Assembly (NCBI GenBank): GCA_911810475.1
Contig: OU461276.1
Span: 3,597,501-3,661,500, forward strand
DNA: 64,000 nucleotides
Source of the DNA: Candidatus Celerinatantimonas neptuna
Lineage (GTDB): Bacteria; Pseudomonadota; Gammaproteobacteria; Enterobacterales; Celerinatantimonadaceae
Reading direction: 5' to 3'
Shown here: positions 10,400-18,631 of the stretch, in pieces
Layout: each line of letters begins with the position of its first letter
Numbering within the stretch: the first letter of the stretch is position 1
The notes under the pieces: model-generated
The model's input: the letters and a program-made list of their open reading frames with translations, nothing else
What the model was told of the DNA's origin: nothing
The model's database searches: none
Translations under genes and position numbers: made by a program

Positions 10400-11473
10400 A
10401 TGAAACTCAAAAAGTGGATAGCTGGAGCAATGCTTGCAGCAGCATCGTTAACGATACAGGCACAGACACAGGGCCCGCTAAAAGTTGGTTTTGTTTACAT
10501 CGGCCCGGTTGGAGATCATGGCTGGAGTTATGAACACAATCAGGGGCGTCTGGCTTTACAGAAAAAACTGGGGGATAAAGTAAAAACATCTTATGTAGCT
10601 AGTGTTGGTGAAGGTGCAGATGCTGCCCGTGTTATCACACAGTTGGCACAAGCCGGAAATAAACTAATTTTCACAACTTCATTCGGCTATATGAATCCGA
10701 CATTAAAAGTTTCCCGTCGTTTCCCAAATGTTGTATTTGAGCATGCAACTGGGTATAAACGTGCTAAAAATATGGGTACCTATAACATCCGTACTTATGA
10801 AGGTCGTTATGTCTCAGGTATCGCTGCAGGCCTTGCAACGAAAACTAATATCATTGGTTATGTTGCAACATTCCCAATTCCTGAAGTAATTCGAGATATT
10901 AATGCAGTTTATCTCGGCGCCAAATCAGTTAATCCAAAAATTAAAATTAAAGTGGTTTGGGTCAACACTTGGTACGACCCAGCGAAAGAAACCGATGCAG
11001 CAAATGCTCTGATCGATCAGGGTGCTGATGTTATGCTACAACATACGGATAGTCCGGCACCATTAATTGCTGCTTCTAAACATGGTTTATGGGCGATTGG
11101 TCAAGCGTCGGATATGTACCATTATTCGCCAAAACACTGCATGTTCTCATTACGAGATAACTGGGGGCCATTTTATATTAAAACAGCTCAAGATGTATTA
11201 AATGGAACCTGGAAATCTCGTGATTACTGGGGTGGCTTCGCAGATAACATGTTGCAGCTCGTCCACATTAATCCAAGATTACCTAAAAATATTCGTGAAG
11301 CCGTAATTAAAGCTGAGAATGGAATAAAATCAGGTAAACTGCATCCATTTGTTGGCCCTCTGTATGATAATCAAGGTAAACTGCGTGTCAAAAAAGGTCA
11401 CGTTATGACAGATCATGAACTTGCAGGAATGATGTGGTTCGTTAAAGGTATTAATGCAAGTATTCCAAAATAA
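10400..11473 (+). CDS. BMP-family periplasmic substrate-binding protein
   Basis: 357 residues. A Sec signal peptide MKLKKWIAGAMLAAASLTIQAQ precedes the mature start; there is no lipobox cysteine, so the protein should be soluble in the periplasm. The mature part opens KVGFVYIGPVGDHGWSYEHNQGR and contains ASVGEGADAARVITQLA and VFEHATGYK, all typical of the BMP/PnrA family that binds purine nucleosides or related ligands. AAGGAACGGAG lies before the ATG. It is the last gene of the importer operon and is followed by an intrinsic terminator. The ligand cannot be named from sequence. Confidence 0.9.
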   Translation: MKLKKWIAGAMLAAASLTIQAQTQGPLKVGFVYIGPVGDHGWSYEHNQGRLALQKKLGDKVKTSYVASVGEGADAARVITQLAQAGNKLIFTTSFGYMNPTLKVSRRFPNVVFEHATGYKRAKNMGTYNIRTYEGRYVSGIAAGLATKTNIIGYVATFPIPEVIRDINAVYLGAKSVNPKIKIKVVWVNTWYDPAKETDAANALIDQGADVMLQHTDSPAPLIAASKHGLWAIGQASDMYHYSPKHCMFSLRDNWGPFYIKTAQDVLNGTWKSRDYWGGFADNMLQLVHINPRLPKNIREAVIKAENGIKSGKLHPFVGPLYDNQGKLRVKKGHVMTDHELAGMMWFVKGINASIPK

Positions 11474-11537
11474 GCTCCTTCCTAAATCTAAGTCGCACCA
11501 CATATTTTGATGGGCCGCATCCAATATTAAAAAATTT

Positions 11538-11572
11538 CCTCTTAAACTTGCATTCAGGTTTAAGAGGTTTTT
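11538..11572 (+). terminator. Intrinsic terminator of the BMP ABC operon
   Basis: Ten-base stem CCTCTTAAAC / GTTTAAGAGG with a 10-base loop, followed by five T. It ends the four-gene importer transcript. Confidence 0.88.
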
Positions 11573-11740
11573 ATTTAATGAGGAAAGACTAAAGCAAAAT
11601 ATTGTTTATCCGATGTAGATATTGACTACGACACATTATTATTTGATAAATAAAGTATTAACACTTATGAATCATGCGATGGTTTAAAGAAGTATTCAGT
11701 GCAACTTAAAAACATATATATTTTTTATCAGACTAATTTC

Positions 11741-12274
11741 TTATATAACTTCCGCATAAAAGTCAGAGTTCGTAGGTTTGAGAATCCGATCATTCATCAC
11801 TTTGATGATATCAAATCGATTCATAATTTTAGCGGATGTCAGTTTTATTTTATTCTCAAGGCACATACAGAGCGTTGTTTCCGGTGTCGCTTCTAACACT
11901 ATGAATTGTACATTTTTATCTTTAGTTTTTAATAGAATCAGCTCTGCAAAATGACAGGGATTTGATTCAGAGAAACGCTCAAAAAACCAACTTTGAGGCA
12001 TAATAGGACTATGAAACTCGGCGAAAGTCAGTGCATTTAAAGCAATTTGCACTTTAATAGGATCTGGCCAATCTATCTTTTCTAAAGAATCTAACAGGTG
12101 ATAGTAGTTTTGCGTCTGAGAGCAAGTGAATTCTTGAGCATCCCAAGCAGCATGGCTCATTTTTCGACTTGCTAATTCACTGATAAACTGCATTTCTTCC
12201 CCGAGCAACAACGTCATCCGTTGTTGCTCGGTATCAAAAAACCAATGCCAGTGTTTATTAGGCTGCAGCAACAT
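11741..12274 (-). CDS. zapC: Cell division protein ZapC
   Basis: 177 residues, close to E. coli ZapC in length. ZapC binds FtsZ and bundles its filaments at midcell. Supporting points are the N-terminal PNKHWHWFFDTEQQRMTL (compare the ZapC start with NWRWYYD), LNALTFAEFH...MPQSWFF in the middle, and the C-terminal KIMNDRI. Its place directly downstream of pyrD, as in E. coli, is strong context. The two genes are 65 bases apart on the same strand. Identity is fairly sure although the family is divergent. Confidence 0.85.
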   Translation of the reverse strand: MLLQPNKHWHWFFDTEQQRMTLLLGEEMQFISELASRKMSHAAWDAQEFTCSQTQNYYHLLDSLEKIDWPDPIKVQIALNALTFAEFHSPIMPQSWFFERFSESNPCHFAELILLKTKDKNVQFIVLEATPETTLCMCLENKIKLTSAKIMNRFDIIKVMNDRILKPTNSDFYAEVI

Positions 12275-12339
12275 ATCCTAACCTTTATTTAAAATTCATA
12301 GTAGGTATATTGCATTTAAAAGAAATATTCAACCCGTTT

Positions 12340-13350
12340 TTAGAGAGCCTGACTAATTTGCCTGATCAAATCCGGACCTTTATAAATAAATCCACTGTAT
12401 ATTTGAACCAATTGTGCGCCGGCCATTATTTTTTCTTTTGCGGACATCGCTGAATCAATTCCCCCTACTCCAATAATAGGAATTTGTCCGTTGAGATAAC
12501 CGGCTAATTTTCTAATAATGACAGTCGATGGTGTTTGCAAAGGACGACCACTTAATCCACCAGCTTCATCAGCATAATGCATGCCTTCTACCATTTTTCT
12601 ATCTAGAGTAGTATTGGTTGCGATAACTCCATCGATTTGATGTCTGGCAAGACTATCCGCGATCTGCTCCAATTCAGCATCCGATAAGTCTGGTGCAATT
12701 TTGACGACAAGAGGAACTTGCTTATTGTGTTGTATACTTAACTCTTTTTTCTTTTTGACTAATGATTGTAATAAATCATCAAGAGCTTCACCGTATTGCA
12801 GTTTCCTTAACCCAGGTGTATTTGGGCTGGATATATTAATAGCAATATAAGATGCAAATTGATATGCCTTTTCAAGGCAGATTAAATAATCATCTTTCCC
12901 CTGCTCAACAGGTGTAGTGAAATTTTTTCCGATATTGATCCCCAAGACACCTTTATAATTGGACTGTTTTATTTGCTCGATAAGATAGTCGATTCCTTTA
13001 TTGTTGAATCCCATTCGATTGATAATACCTTCAGCATTAACTAACCGAAATAGTCTGGGTTTAGGATTACCATCCTGAGCTTTTGGAGTCACTGTCCCAA
13101 CTTCTAAGAAGCCAAATCCTAATGCGCCAAAAGCATCTAAGCATTCCCCGTTTTTGTCCATTCCTGCGGCGAGCCCTACAGGGTTCGGGAAATCGATCCC
13201 CATCAGTGAAACTGAGTTTATTGGAATATTTTGGCGATAAAAATGGCTTAGAGGCGTACGCCCAGTGTGCTTAAATAATCCAATAATAAGATCATGGGCT
13301 TTTTCTGGCCCAAATTGAAATAGCAAACTTTTTGCTAACGGATAGTACAT
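12340..13350 (-). CDS. pyrD: Dihydroorotate dehydrogenase (quinone), class 2
   Basis: 336 residues, exactly the E. coli length, starting [21 protein letters not shown], the membrane-associating N-terminal helix of class 2 enzymes. It oxidises dihydroorotate to orotate with FMN and passes electrons to quinone. Visible motifs: [51 protein letters not shown] (catalytic Ser), [15 protein letters not shown] and IPIIGVGGI. The start at 13350 has GGGAG six bases upstream; upstream in-frame codons are rejected. A GC-rich hairpin and a possible promoter stand in the 54-base gap after the glutamate dehydrogenase gene. Confidence 0.97.
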   Translation of the reverse strand: MYYPLAKSLLFQFGPEKAHDLIIGLFKHTGRTPLSHFYRQNIPINSVSLMGIDFPNPVGLAAGMDKNGECLDAFGALGFGFLEVGTVTPKAQDGNPKPRLFRLVNAEGIINRMGFNNKGIDYLIEQIKQSNYKGVLGINIGKNFTTPVEQGKDDYLICLEKAYQFASYIAINISSPNTPGLRKLQYGEALDDLLQSLVKKKKELSIQHNKQVPLVVKIAPDLSDAELEQIADSLARHQIDGVIATNTTLDRKMVEGMHYADEAGGLSGRPLQTPSTVIIRKLAGYLNGQIPIIGVGGIDSAMSAKEKIMAGAQLVQIYSGFIYKGPDLIRQISQAL

Positions 13351-13370
13351 TGGAACTCCCTTTAAGGTAT

Positions 13371-13398
13371 CCCCCCGAAGAAGTGGGGCTTCGGGGGG
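13371..13398 (-). promoter_or_regulatory. GC-rich leader hairpin upstream of pyrD
   Basis: Perfect 10-bp stem CCCCCCGAAG / CTTCGGGGGG with an 8-base loop, not followed by a T-run, 20 bases before the pyrD start. A TAGACT -10-like box (13402-13407, overlapping the preceding stop codon) with TTTAAA 16 bases upstream would start transcription at the run of C that forms the 5' arm. E. coli pyrC and pyrD use pyrimidine-dependent start-site choice with a leader hairpin; a similar device is inferred here. Confidence 0.5.
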
Positions 13399-13404
13399 CA
13401 TAGT

Positions 13405-16400
13405 CTACCCTAAATCGGCGCAGTTTAAATTCAATAAATTGAGTTCACGCAATAATACCGAAAATTTAGCAAATTCATGCGTTGTCGATGTTTTAAAATC
13501 TGCCAACATATGCTGCCATCTTTCTACTAACTGACCATGGGCTTCCATCCATTTTGATATACCAGGTTCAACGCCAAGATTTTCTTTCTCAAGCCAACGT
13601 ATTGCGAGTGTTGCTAGTACCCGTTGCTGCCAATCCAGTTCTTCTCTAAAGGAAGCTCTGGCCAGAGACTGCCAATGATTATCAACAGGTTGAGATAAAA
13701 TCTGATCCAGAAACCAGTGCAATCCCATTTCAGCCCCAAGACTATAATAAAGATCCGCTACAAAGTAGTCAGAACTTTCAACTTGTTCACTAATCTCTGC
13801 TATATCCAGGCAAGAGAAGACGGAACGCAACCTGGCAACATCAAGAGCAATTGTTTCCGGAACGCCAAGTTGAGCCCAGCTGTTAACTCTTTCCTGAATT
13901 TCTTCAACTTCTTCAGGAACCAGAACCTCATTGAGTGATTCAACGAGCGTCTGACAAACCGGCTGATAACGGGCAATCTGCTCTTCTATGGTTAATTTAC
14001 GATTCCTCTGGCGCAGGAACCGGCGAACTGAGCGACGCATTAATCGCCTGACTTTTCCCATGAGTTCCAACTGAACTTCAGCTTCAACCTGATTATCTAA
14101 GTTTTCTAATTCTCGATAAAGCTCTGGAATTTTAAATACCTCTCGACTGATCATATAACAAATGCAAATCTCAGCAGGACTGGCACCCGTATCATCCATT
14201 AATCTGAAGATAAAATTAAATCCCATATCATCAACAATTTGATTAGCTAAACGAGTTGCGATGATTTCATTTCGTAATGGATGTTTCGCCATTGCATCCT
14301 GATATTTTTGTTGCAGCAATGGGGGAAACGATCGAATAAGAATTTGATTAAAGTAACTGTTGTCTGTAATTTCCTGTGTGTTAAGTTGCTGCTTAAGAAC
14401 CATTTTTGAATAAGCAACTAAAATAGACATTTCGGGGCGACTAAGCCCTTTATTTTCAGCAAGTCTCTCACTTAGTTCATCATCATTAGGAAGAAATTCT
14501 AATTCCCTGTCTAACCATCCCTGTCGCTCCAGATCGTGCATAAAGCGGATATTTTCTTTAGCGATACCCTGACCTAACCATTCTGTGATACTAATACTCT
14601 GACTCTGACGGTAAGCATTTTTTAACACGATATTTGCAACATCATCAGTCATTTCAATCAAAATCTGATTCCGTTGTTTTTCGGTTAAGTCGCCATTGTT
14701 TACCAACGAATTAAGTAGAATTTTTATATTCACTTCATTATCAGAGCAATCGACACCACCTACATTATCCGTAAAATCTGTGTTGATTCGCCCGCCGTTA
14801 CCGGCAAACTCGATACGCCCCAGTTGAGTTAGCCCCAGGTTCCCACCTTCACCGACCACTTTAGCTCGAAGCTCTCCCCCATTAATACGAACCGGATCAT
14901 TAGCATGGTCCCCAACATCTCGGTCTGTCTCAGACGATGATTTAACATAGGTACCTATTCCGCCATTCCACAATAAATCGACAGGCGCTTTTAAGATCAC
15001 CCGGATCAATTCATTTGGGGCCATTTTGCTTTTGCTGGTCCCAAGTACTTTTTTCATCTGTGATGTTAGAGTAATTGATTTTGCTGAACGTAGAAAAATT
15101 CCACCGCCTTTAGAAATCAGTTTACGATTATAATCATCCCATGACGATCGAGGCAGCTTGAATAACCGCATTCTTTCCTGGAAGGTTGTTCCTTGATCTG
15201 GTGTCGGATCGATGAAAATATGCATATGGTTAAAGGCTGCAATCAGGCAGGTCTGTTTTGATAGTAGCATACCATTACCGAATACATCCCCGGCCATATC
15301 CCCAATACCGACACAGGTAAATGGTTCTGTCTGGCAGTTTTTACCCATTTCTCTGAAATGACGCTGTACCGACTCCCAAGCTCCTCGAGCAGTAATGCCC
15401 ATACCTTTATGGTCGTATCCGTGGCTACCACCAGATGCAAAAGCATCCCCCATCCAGAATTTATATTCAAAGCTGATGCTATTGGCTATATCAGAGAAAG
15501 TCGCGGTGCCTTTATCAGCAGCAACAACTAAATAGGGATCATCTTCATCATGACGGACAACCTGTAAAGGAGGAATAATTTCGCCATTGATGATGTTATC
15601 GGTAATATCCAGTAACCCGCGAATTAAGGTTTTATAGCAATTTTGCCCTTCTTTAAACCATGCATCTCGATTGGTTATTGAAGGAAGCTGTTTACAGACA
15701 AAACCACCTTTCGCTCCAACAGGAACAATCACTGTATTTTTAACTTGTTGTGCTTTTACAAGACCTAAAATCTCTGTTCTGAAATCTTCACGTCTGTCGG
15801 ACCAACGCAATCCTCCTCGAGCTACTTTTCCGCCCCTTAAGTGAACTCCCTCAACACGGGGTGAATACACAAAAATCTCAAATTTGGGTTTAGGTGCGGG
15901 CATTTCACTAATTAAGTCACTTAAAAATTTAAATGAAATATATTCTTTCGTTTGCTCTTGTTGATAATAGTTGGTTCGAATTGTTGCTTGGATCAATTCA
16001 AGAAAACGGCGAATAATACGATCGTCATCCAGATTCTCAACGCTATCTAAAGCTTCAATCAACTCCTCAGCAAATTTTTCTTCAAGTTTTTTATCATGTT
16101 TGTCGGGAGAAAAACGAGCCTTGAATAATTCAATCAGTAATGTTGCAAGTGTAGGATAACGGGATAAAGCCTCTTCCATATATTGTTGGCTGAAGTTAAC
16201 CCCTAATTGACGTAAATATTTTGAATAAGCGCGTAAAATAGCAACATTGCGTCCGGAAAGACCTGCTTGAAGCACCAACCGGTTAAAGCCATCACTTTCC
16301 AGATCACCATGCCAGATTAGACCAAGTGCCTGCTGGAAATTTTCACGATGGATATTAAGATCTAATTCACCGTCACCAGTATAGAGCATGGTAAATTCAA

Positions 16401-18234
16401 GAATCCAATAGTTATCTTCACTACTGGTATGAATTTGATAAGGAGATTCGCCAATGACCCTCAATCCCATATGTTCAAGCATGGGAAGTATATCCGACAG
16501 GAATAATGGCGCACCTAAGTGAAATAGTTTTAAGTGAATAATGCCACTGCTTTTTTTCATTTCCTGAGGACGATAAAGCAACATACCTAACTGCTCGGGT
16601 GAATCTAACTCTTCTAACTGAATAATGTCAGCTACAGCTGAACCAGGTAAAACAGATTCTTTAAATGAACGAGGGAATGCTTCCTGATATTTCCGAACAA
16701 TTCGCCGAGCTTCGTCTTCACCGAAATTTGCAATTAAAGAATCCGAAAGACGATCATCCCAGGAACGGGCCGCTTCAATCAGATTCTGCTCTAGTTCACT
16801 CAAGTTAACCTCGTTACGTAATTCTTCAACACGAACGAGATAATGGGTTCGTGCCAGTGCACCTTCAGTAAAATAAGTGGTGTACTCAACATCCCCTACA
16901 CCATTGAAATACTCTTTTAGAATTTCTTGTGTTTTCTGCCTCAAGGCTGTATTGAATCGCTCTTTTGTGGTGTATACCAAGCAGGAATAAAAACGTCCGT
17001 ATAAATCACGACGAACAAATAACTTAACCTGATCACGTTCTTGAATTTGTAAAACATTAAAACCTGTTGTTAGCAATTCTTCTTCTGTTGCCTGGATCAG
17101 TTCATCCCTTGGATAGGTTTCAATAAAATTTAAAAGCGCTTTATATGCATGAGAGCCGGCAGACAAACCCGATTGCTCCATAATTCGTCTTACTTTTTCA
17201 TTAATAAGAGGAATATCCATCACACTATGGTTATAAATAACTGAAGCGTATAAACCGATAAATCGATGTTCACCAATGACTTCGCCTTCCTCATTAAATG
17301 CTTTAACACCAATATGATCGATATAAGCCGGACGATGTATGAGTGATTTATATTTACTTTTATTAAGAAGTAATGGCGTTTGATTCAGTGCCTGAAGTCG
17401 CGCTTCTTCAGATATGGATGACAATACAACGGTACGAGTTCCAATATCACCTCTGAAAAGTCCATACATATCGCCTTCAGCCGGTTCCAAATGGTAATCC
17501 CCAGATACAGCTTCTAACCGATAAAAACGATACCCCATTAAGGTAAAGTTATCTTCGCTTAACCATTGTAAAAAAGCGATTTGCTGAGAGAAATCAAGGC
17601 TGTGTTTCTCAGCATATTTATGAAGAAATTCACAAACATAGAGTAATTTTTGGTGCATTGGTTGCCAGTCAGAGACAATTAAAGAAACTTCTTTAAGGAC
17701 CTGGCTAATGGATTCTTTTAATTCTGTCACCGCTTCGTCAGAGGACTGGCGGTCAATTTCTATAATAAATGCTGTTTGATGAGGAAGATCACGACGATCT
17801 GCCGGACGCTCGATCGACTTCACATGATTATTGTTGTCTCTGGCAATCGCCATGGGTTCATGTAGAAAGAGGTGTGCATTAATCCCTTCTCTGGTCAATG
17901 CCATTCTGATTGAATCAACTAGAAAAGGCTGGTCATCAACTACAATCTCAACAATCGTATGAGCAGATTGCCAACCATGACGAGACAATTCAGGATTATA
18001 AACATTCATGTAAGTATTTGTTGAGGGAGTATCCTGCAACGCATTCCATAGGCTAATACCTACACCATATAAATCACTGTCACTATGGCGGGACAGATCA
18101 ATATTAGAAAGACCTTCAAAAATCCGGGTCATAAATTCGATTGCGAGTGTTGCTTCCTGTTCAGGTAGCTTATGATTAACGAGTGTGTAAACTTTTTCCA
18201 ATAGCACGGATGAAACATGTGTTCTGAACATCAT
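13405..18234 (-). CDS. NAD-specific glutamate dehydrogenase, large (180 kDa) class
   Basis: 1609 residues, the size of the L_180 class of NAD-dependent glutamate dehydrogenases (GdhB of Pseudomonas, Shewanella, Vibrio). It deaminates glutamate to 2-oxoglutarate. About 700 N-terminal residues form ACT-like regulatory regions (for example VDDQPFLVDSIRMALTREG); the catalytic domain lies in the middle (GGKVARGGLRWSDRREDFRTEILGLVKAQQVKNTVIVPVGAKGGFV) followed by the NAD-binding part (GIGDMAGDVFGNGMLLS, GEGGNLGLTQLGRIEFA). A long helical tail follows. AAGGA precedes the ATG. pyrD starts 54 bases downstream, so the two may be partly cotranscribed. Confidence 0.95.
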   Translation of the reverse strand: MMFRTHVSSVLLEKVYTLVNHKLPEQEATLAIEFMTRIFEGLSNIDLSRHSDSDLYGVGISLWNALQDTPSTNTYMNVYNPELSRHGWQSAHTIVEIVVDDQPFLVDSIRMALTREGINAHLFLHEPMAIARDNNNHVKSIERPADRRDLPHQTAFIIEIDRQSSDEAVTELKESISQVLKEVSLIVSDWQPMHQKLLYVCEFLHKYAEKHSLDFSQQIAFLQWLSEDNFTLMGYRFYRLEAVSGDYHLEPAEGDMYGLFRGDIGTRTVVLSSISEEARLQALNQTPLLLNKSKYKSLIHRPAYIDHIGVKAFNEEGEVIGEHRFIGLYASVIYNHSVMDIPLINEKVRRIMEQSGLSAGSHAYKALLNFIETYPRDELIQATEEELLTTGFNVLQIQERDQVKLFVRRDLYGRFYSCLVYTTKERFNTALRQKTQEILKEYFNGVGDVEYTTYFTEGALARTHYLVRVEELRNEVNLSELEQNLIEAARSWDDRLSDSLIANFGEDEARRIVRKYQEAFPRSFKESVLPGSAVADIIQLEELDSPEQLGMLLYRPQEMKKSSGIIHLKLFHLGAPLFLSDILPMLEHMGLRVIGESPYQIHTSSEDNYWILEFTMLYTGDGELDLNIHRENFQQALGLIWHGDLESDGFNRLVLQAGLSGRNVAILRAYSKYLRQLGVNFSQQYMEEALSRYPTLATLLIELFKARFSPDKHDKKLEEKFAEELIEALDSVENLDDDRIIRRFLELIQATIRTNYYQQEQTKEYISFKFLSDLISEMPAPKPKFEIFVYSPRVEGVHLRGGKVARGGLRWSDRREDFRTEILGLVKAQQVKNTVIVPVGAKGGFVCKQLPSITNRDAWFKEGQNCYKTLIRGLLDITDNIINGEIIPPLQVVRHDEDDPYLVVAADKGTATFSDIANSISFEYKFWMGDAFASGGSHGYDHKGMGITARGAWESVQRHFREMGKNCQTEPFTCVGIGDMAGDVFGNGMLLSKQTCLIAAFNHMHIFIDPTPDQGTTFQERMRLFKLPRSSWDDYNRKLISKGGGIFLRSAKSITLTSQMKKVLGTSKSKMAPNELIRVILKAPVDLLWNGGIGTYVKSSSETDRDVGDHANDPVRINGGELRAKVVGEGGNLGLTQLGRIEFAGNGGRINTDFTDNVGGVDCSDNEVNIKILLNSLVNNGDLTEKQRNQILIEMTDDVANIVLKNAYRQSQSISITEWLGQGIAKENIRFMHDLERQGWLDRELEFLPNDDELSERLAENKGLSRPEMSILVAYSKMVLKQQLNTQEITDNSYFNQILIRSFPPLLQQKYQDAMAKHPLRNEIIATRLANQIVDDMGFNFIFRLMDDTGASPAEICICYMISREVFKIPELYRELENLDNQVEAEVQLELMGKVRRLMRRSVRRFLRQRNRKLTIEEQIARYQPVCQTLVESLNEVLVPEEVEEIQERVNSWAQLGVPETIALDVARLRSVFSCLDIAEISEQVESSDYFVADLYYSLGAEMGLHWFLDQILSQPVDNHWQSLARASFREELDWQQRVLATLAIRWLEKENLGVEPGISKWMEAHGQLVERWQHMLADFKTSTTHEFAKFSVLLRELNLLNLNCADLG

Positions 18235-18355
18235 GCAATTCCTTATATCAATGCAACAGGGCTATTTAAATCATAATTGATAGCCAATAAAACCAATCAA
18301 GCCTTTACATGGTAACGCTATTTAATCTGTCTATTGAAATAGATATAGCATATTC

Positions 18356-18577
18356 TCAGACGATTTTTTCTAATGATATAAATTTATTAAAGTTATCCGT
18401 TGTTAATATAAATCGTCCCCGAATACCAATTTGAGTTACATAAGGTAAGAAATGATGTGCAGGGAGTTGAATAATGAGACCCTCGTCACATTTAATAACA
18501 ACATTTTTTGCGTTGCCCTGATAAACACGAAGAAAGTCATCGTAATAAATATGAATATTAAAAAAGTACTGTTTCAT
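18356..18577 (-). CDS. DUF2835 family small protein
   Basis: 73 residues: MKQYFFNIHIYYDDFLRVYQGNAKNVVIKCDEGLIIQLPAHHFLPYVTQIGIRG... The pattern of an F/Y-x-F/I N-terminus, yYxgxAxxVvv, lQLPaxxlrPFVT and G-x-xGxF matches the DUF2835 family of gammaproteobacteria as I know it. No function is known. It lies after the pepN terminator on the same strand and may have its own promoter or be read through. No signal peptide or membrane segment. Confidence 0.75.
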   Translation of the reverse strand: MKQYFFNIHIYYDDFLRVYQGNAKNVVIKCDEGLIIQLPAHHFLPYVTQIGIRGRFILTTDNFNKFISLEKIV

Positions 18578-18601
18578 GATGGTTCATCAGATGTTAATCC
18601 T

Positions 18602-18624
18602 TAAAAAGGAGCCTTTCGGCTCCT
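18602..18624 (-). terminator. Intrinsic terminator after pepN
   Basis: On the minus strand AGGAGCC, loop GAAA, GGCTCCT followed by TTTT. The GAAA tetraloop makes a stable hairpin. It lies 8 bases after the pepN stop. Confidence 0.88.
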
Positions 18625-18631
18625 AAATTAG

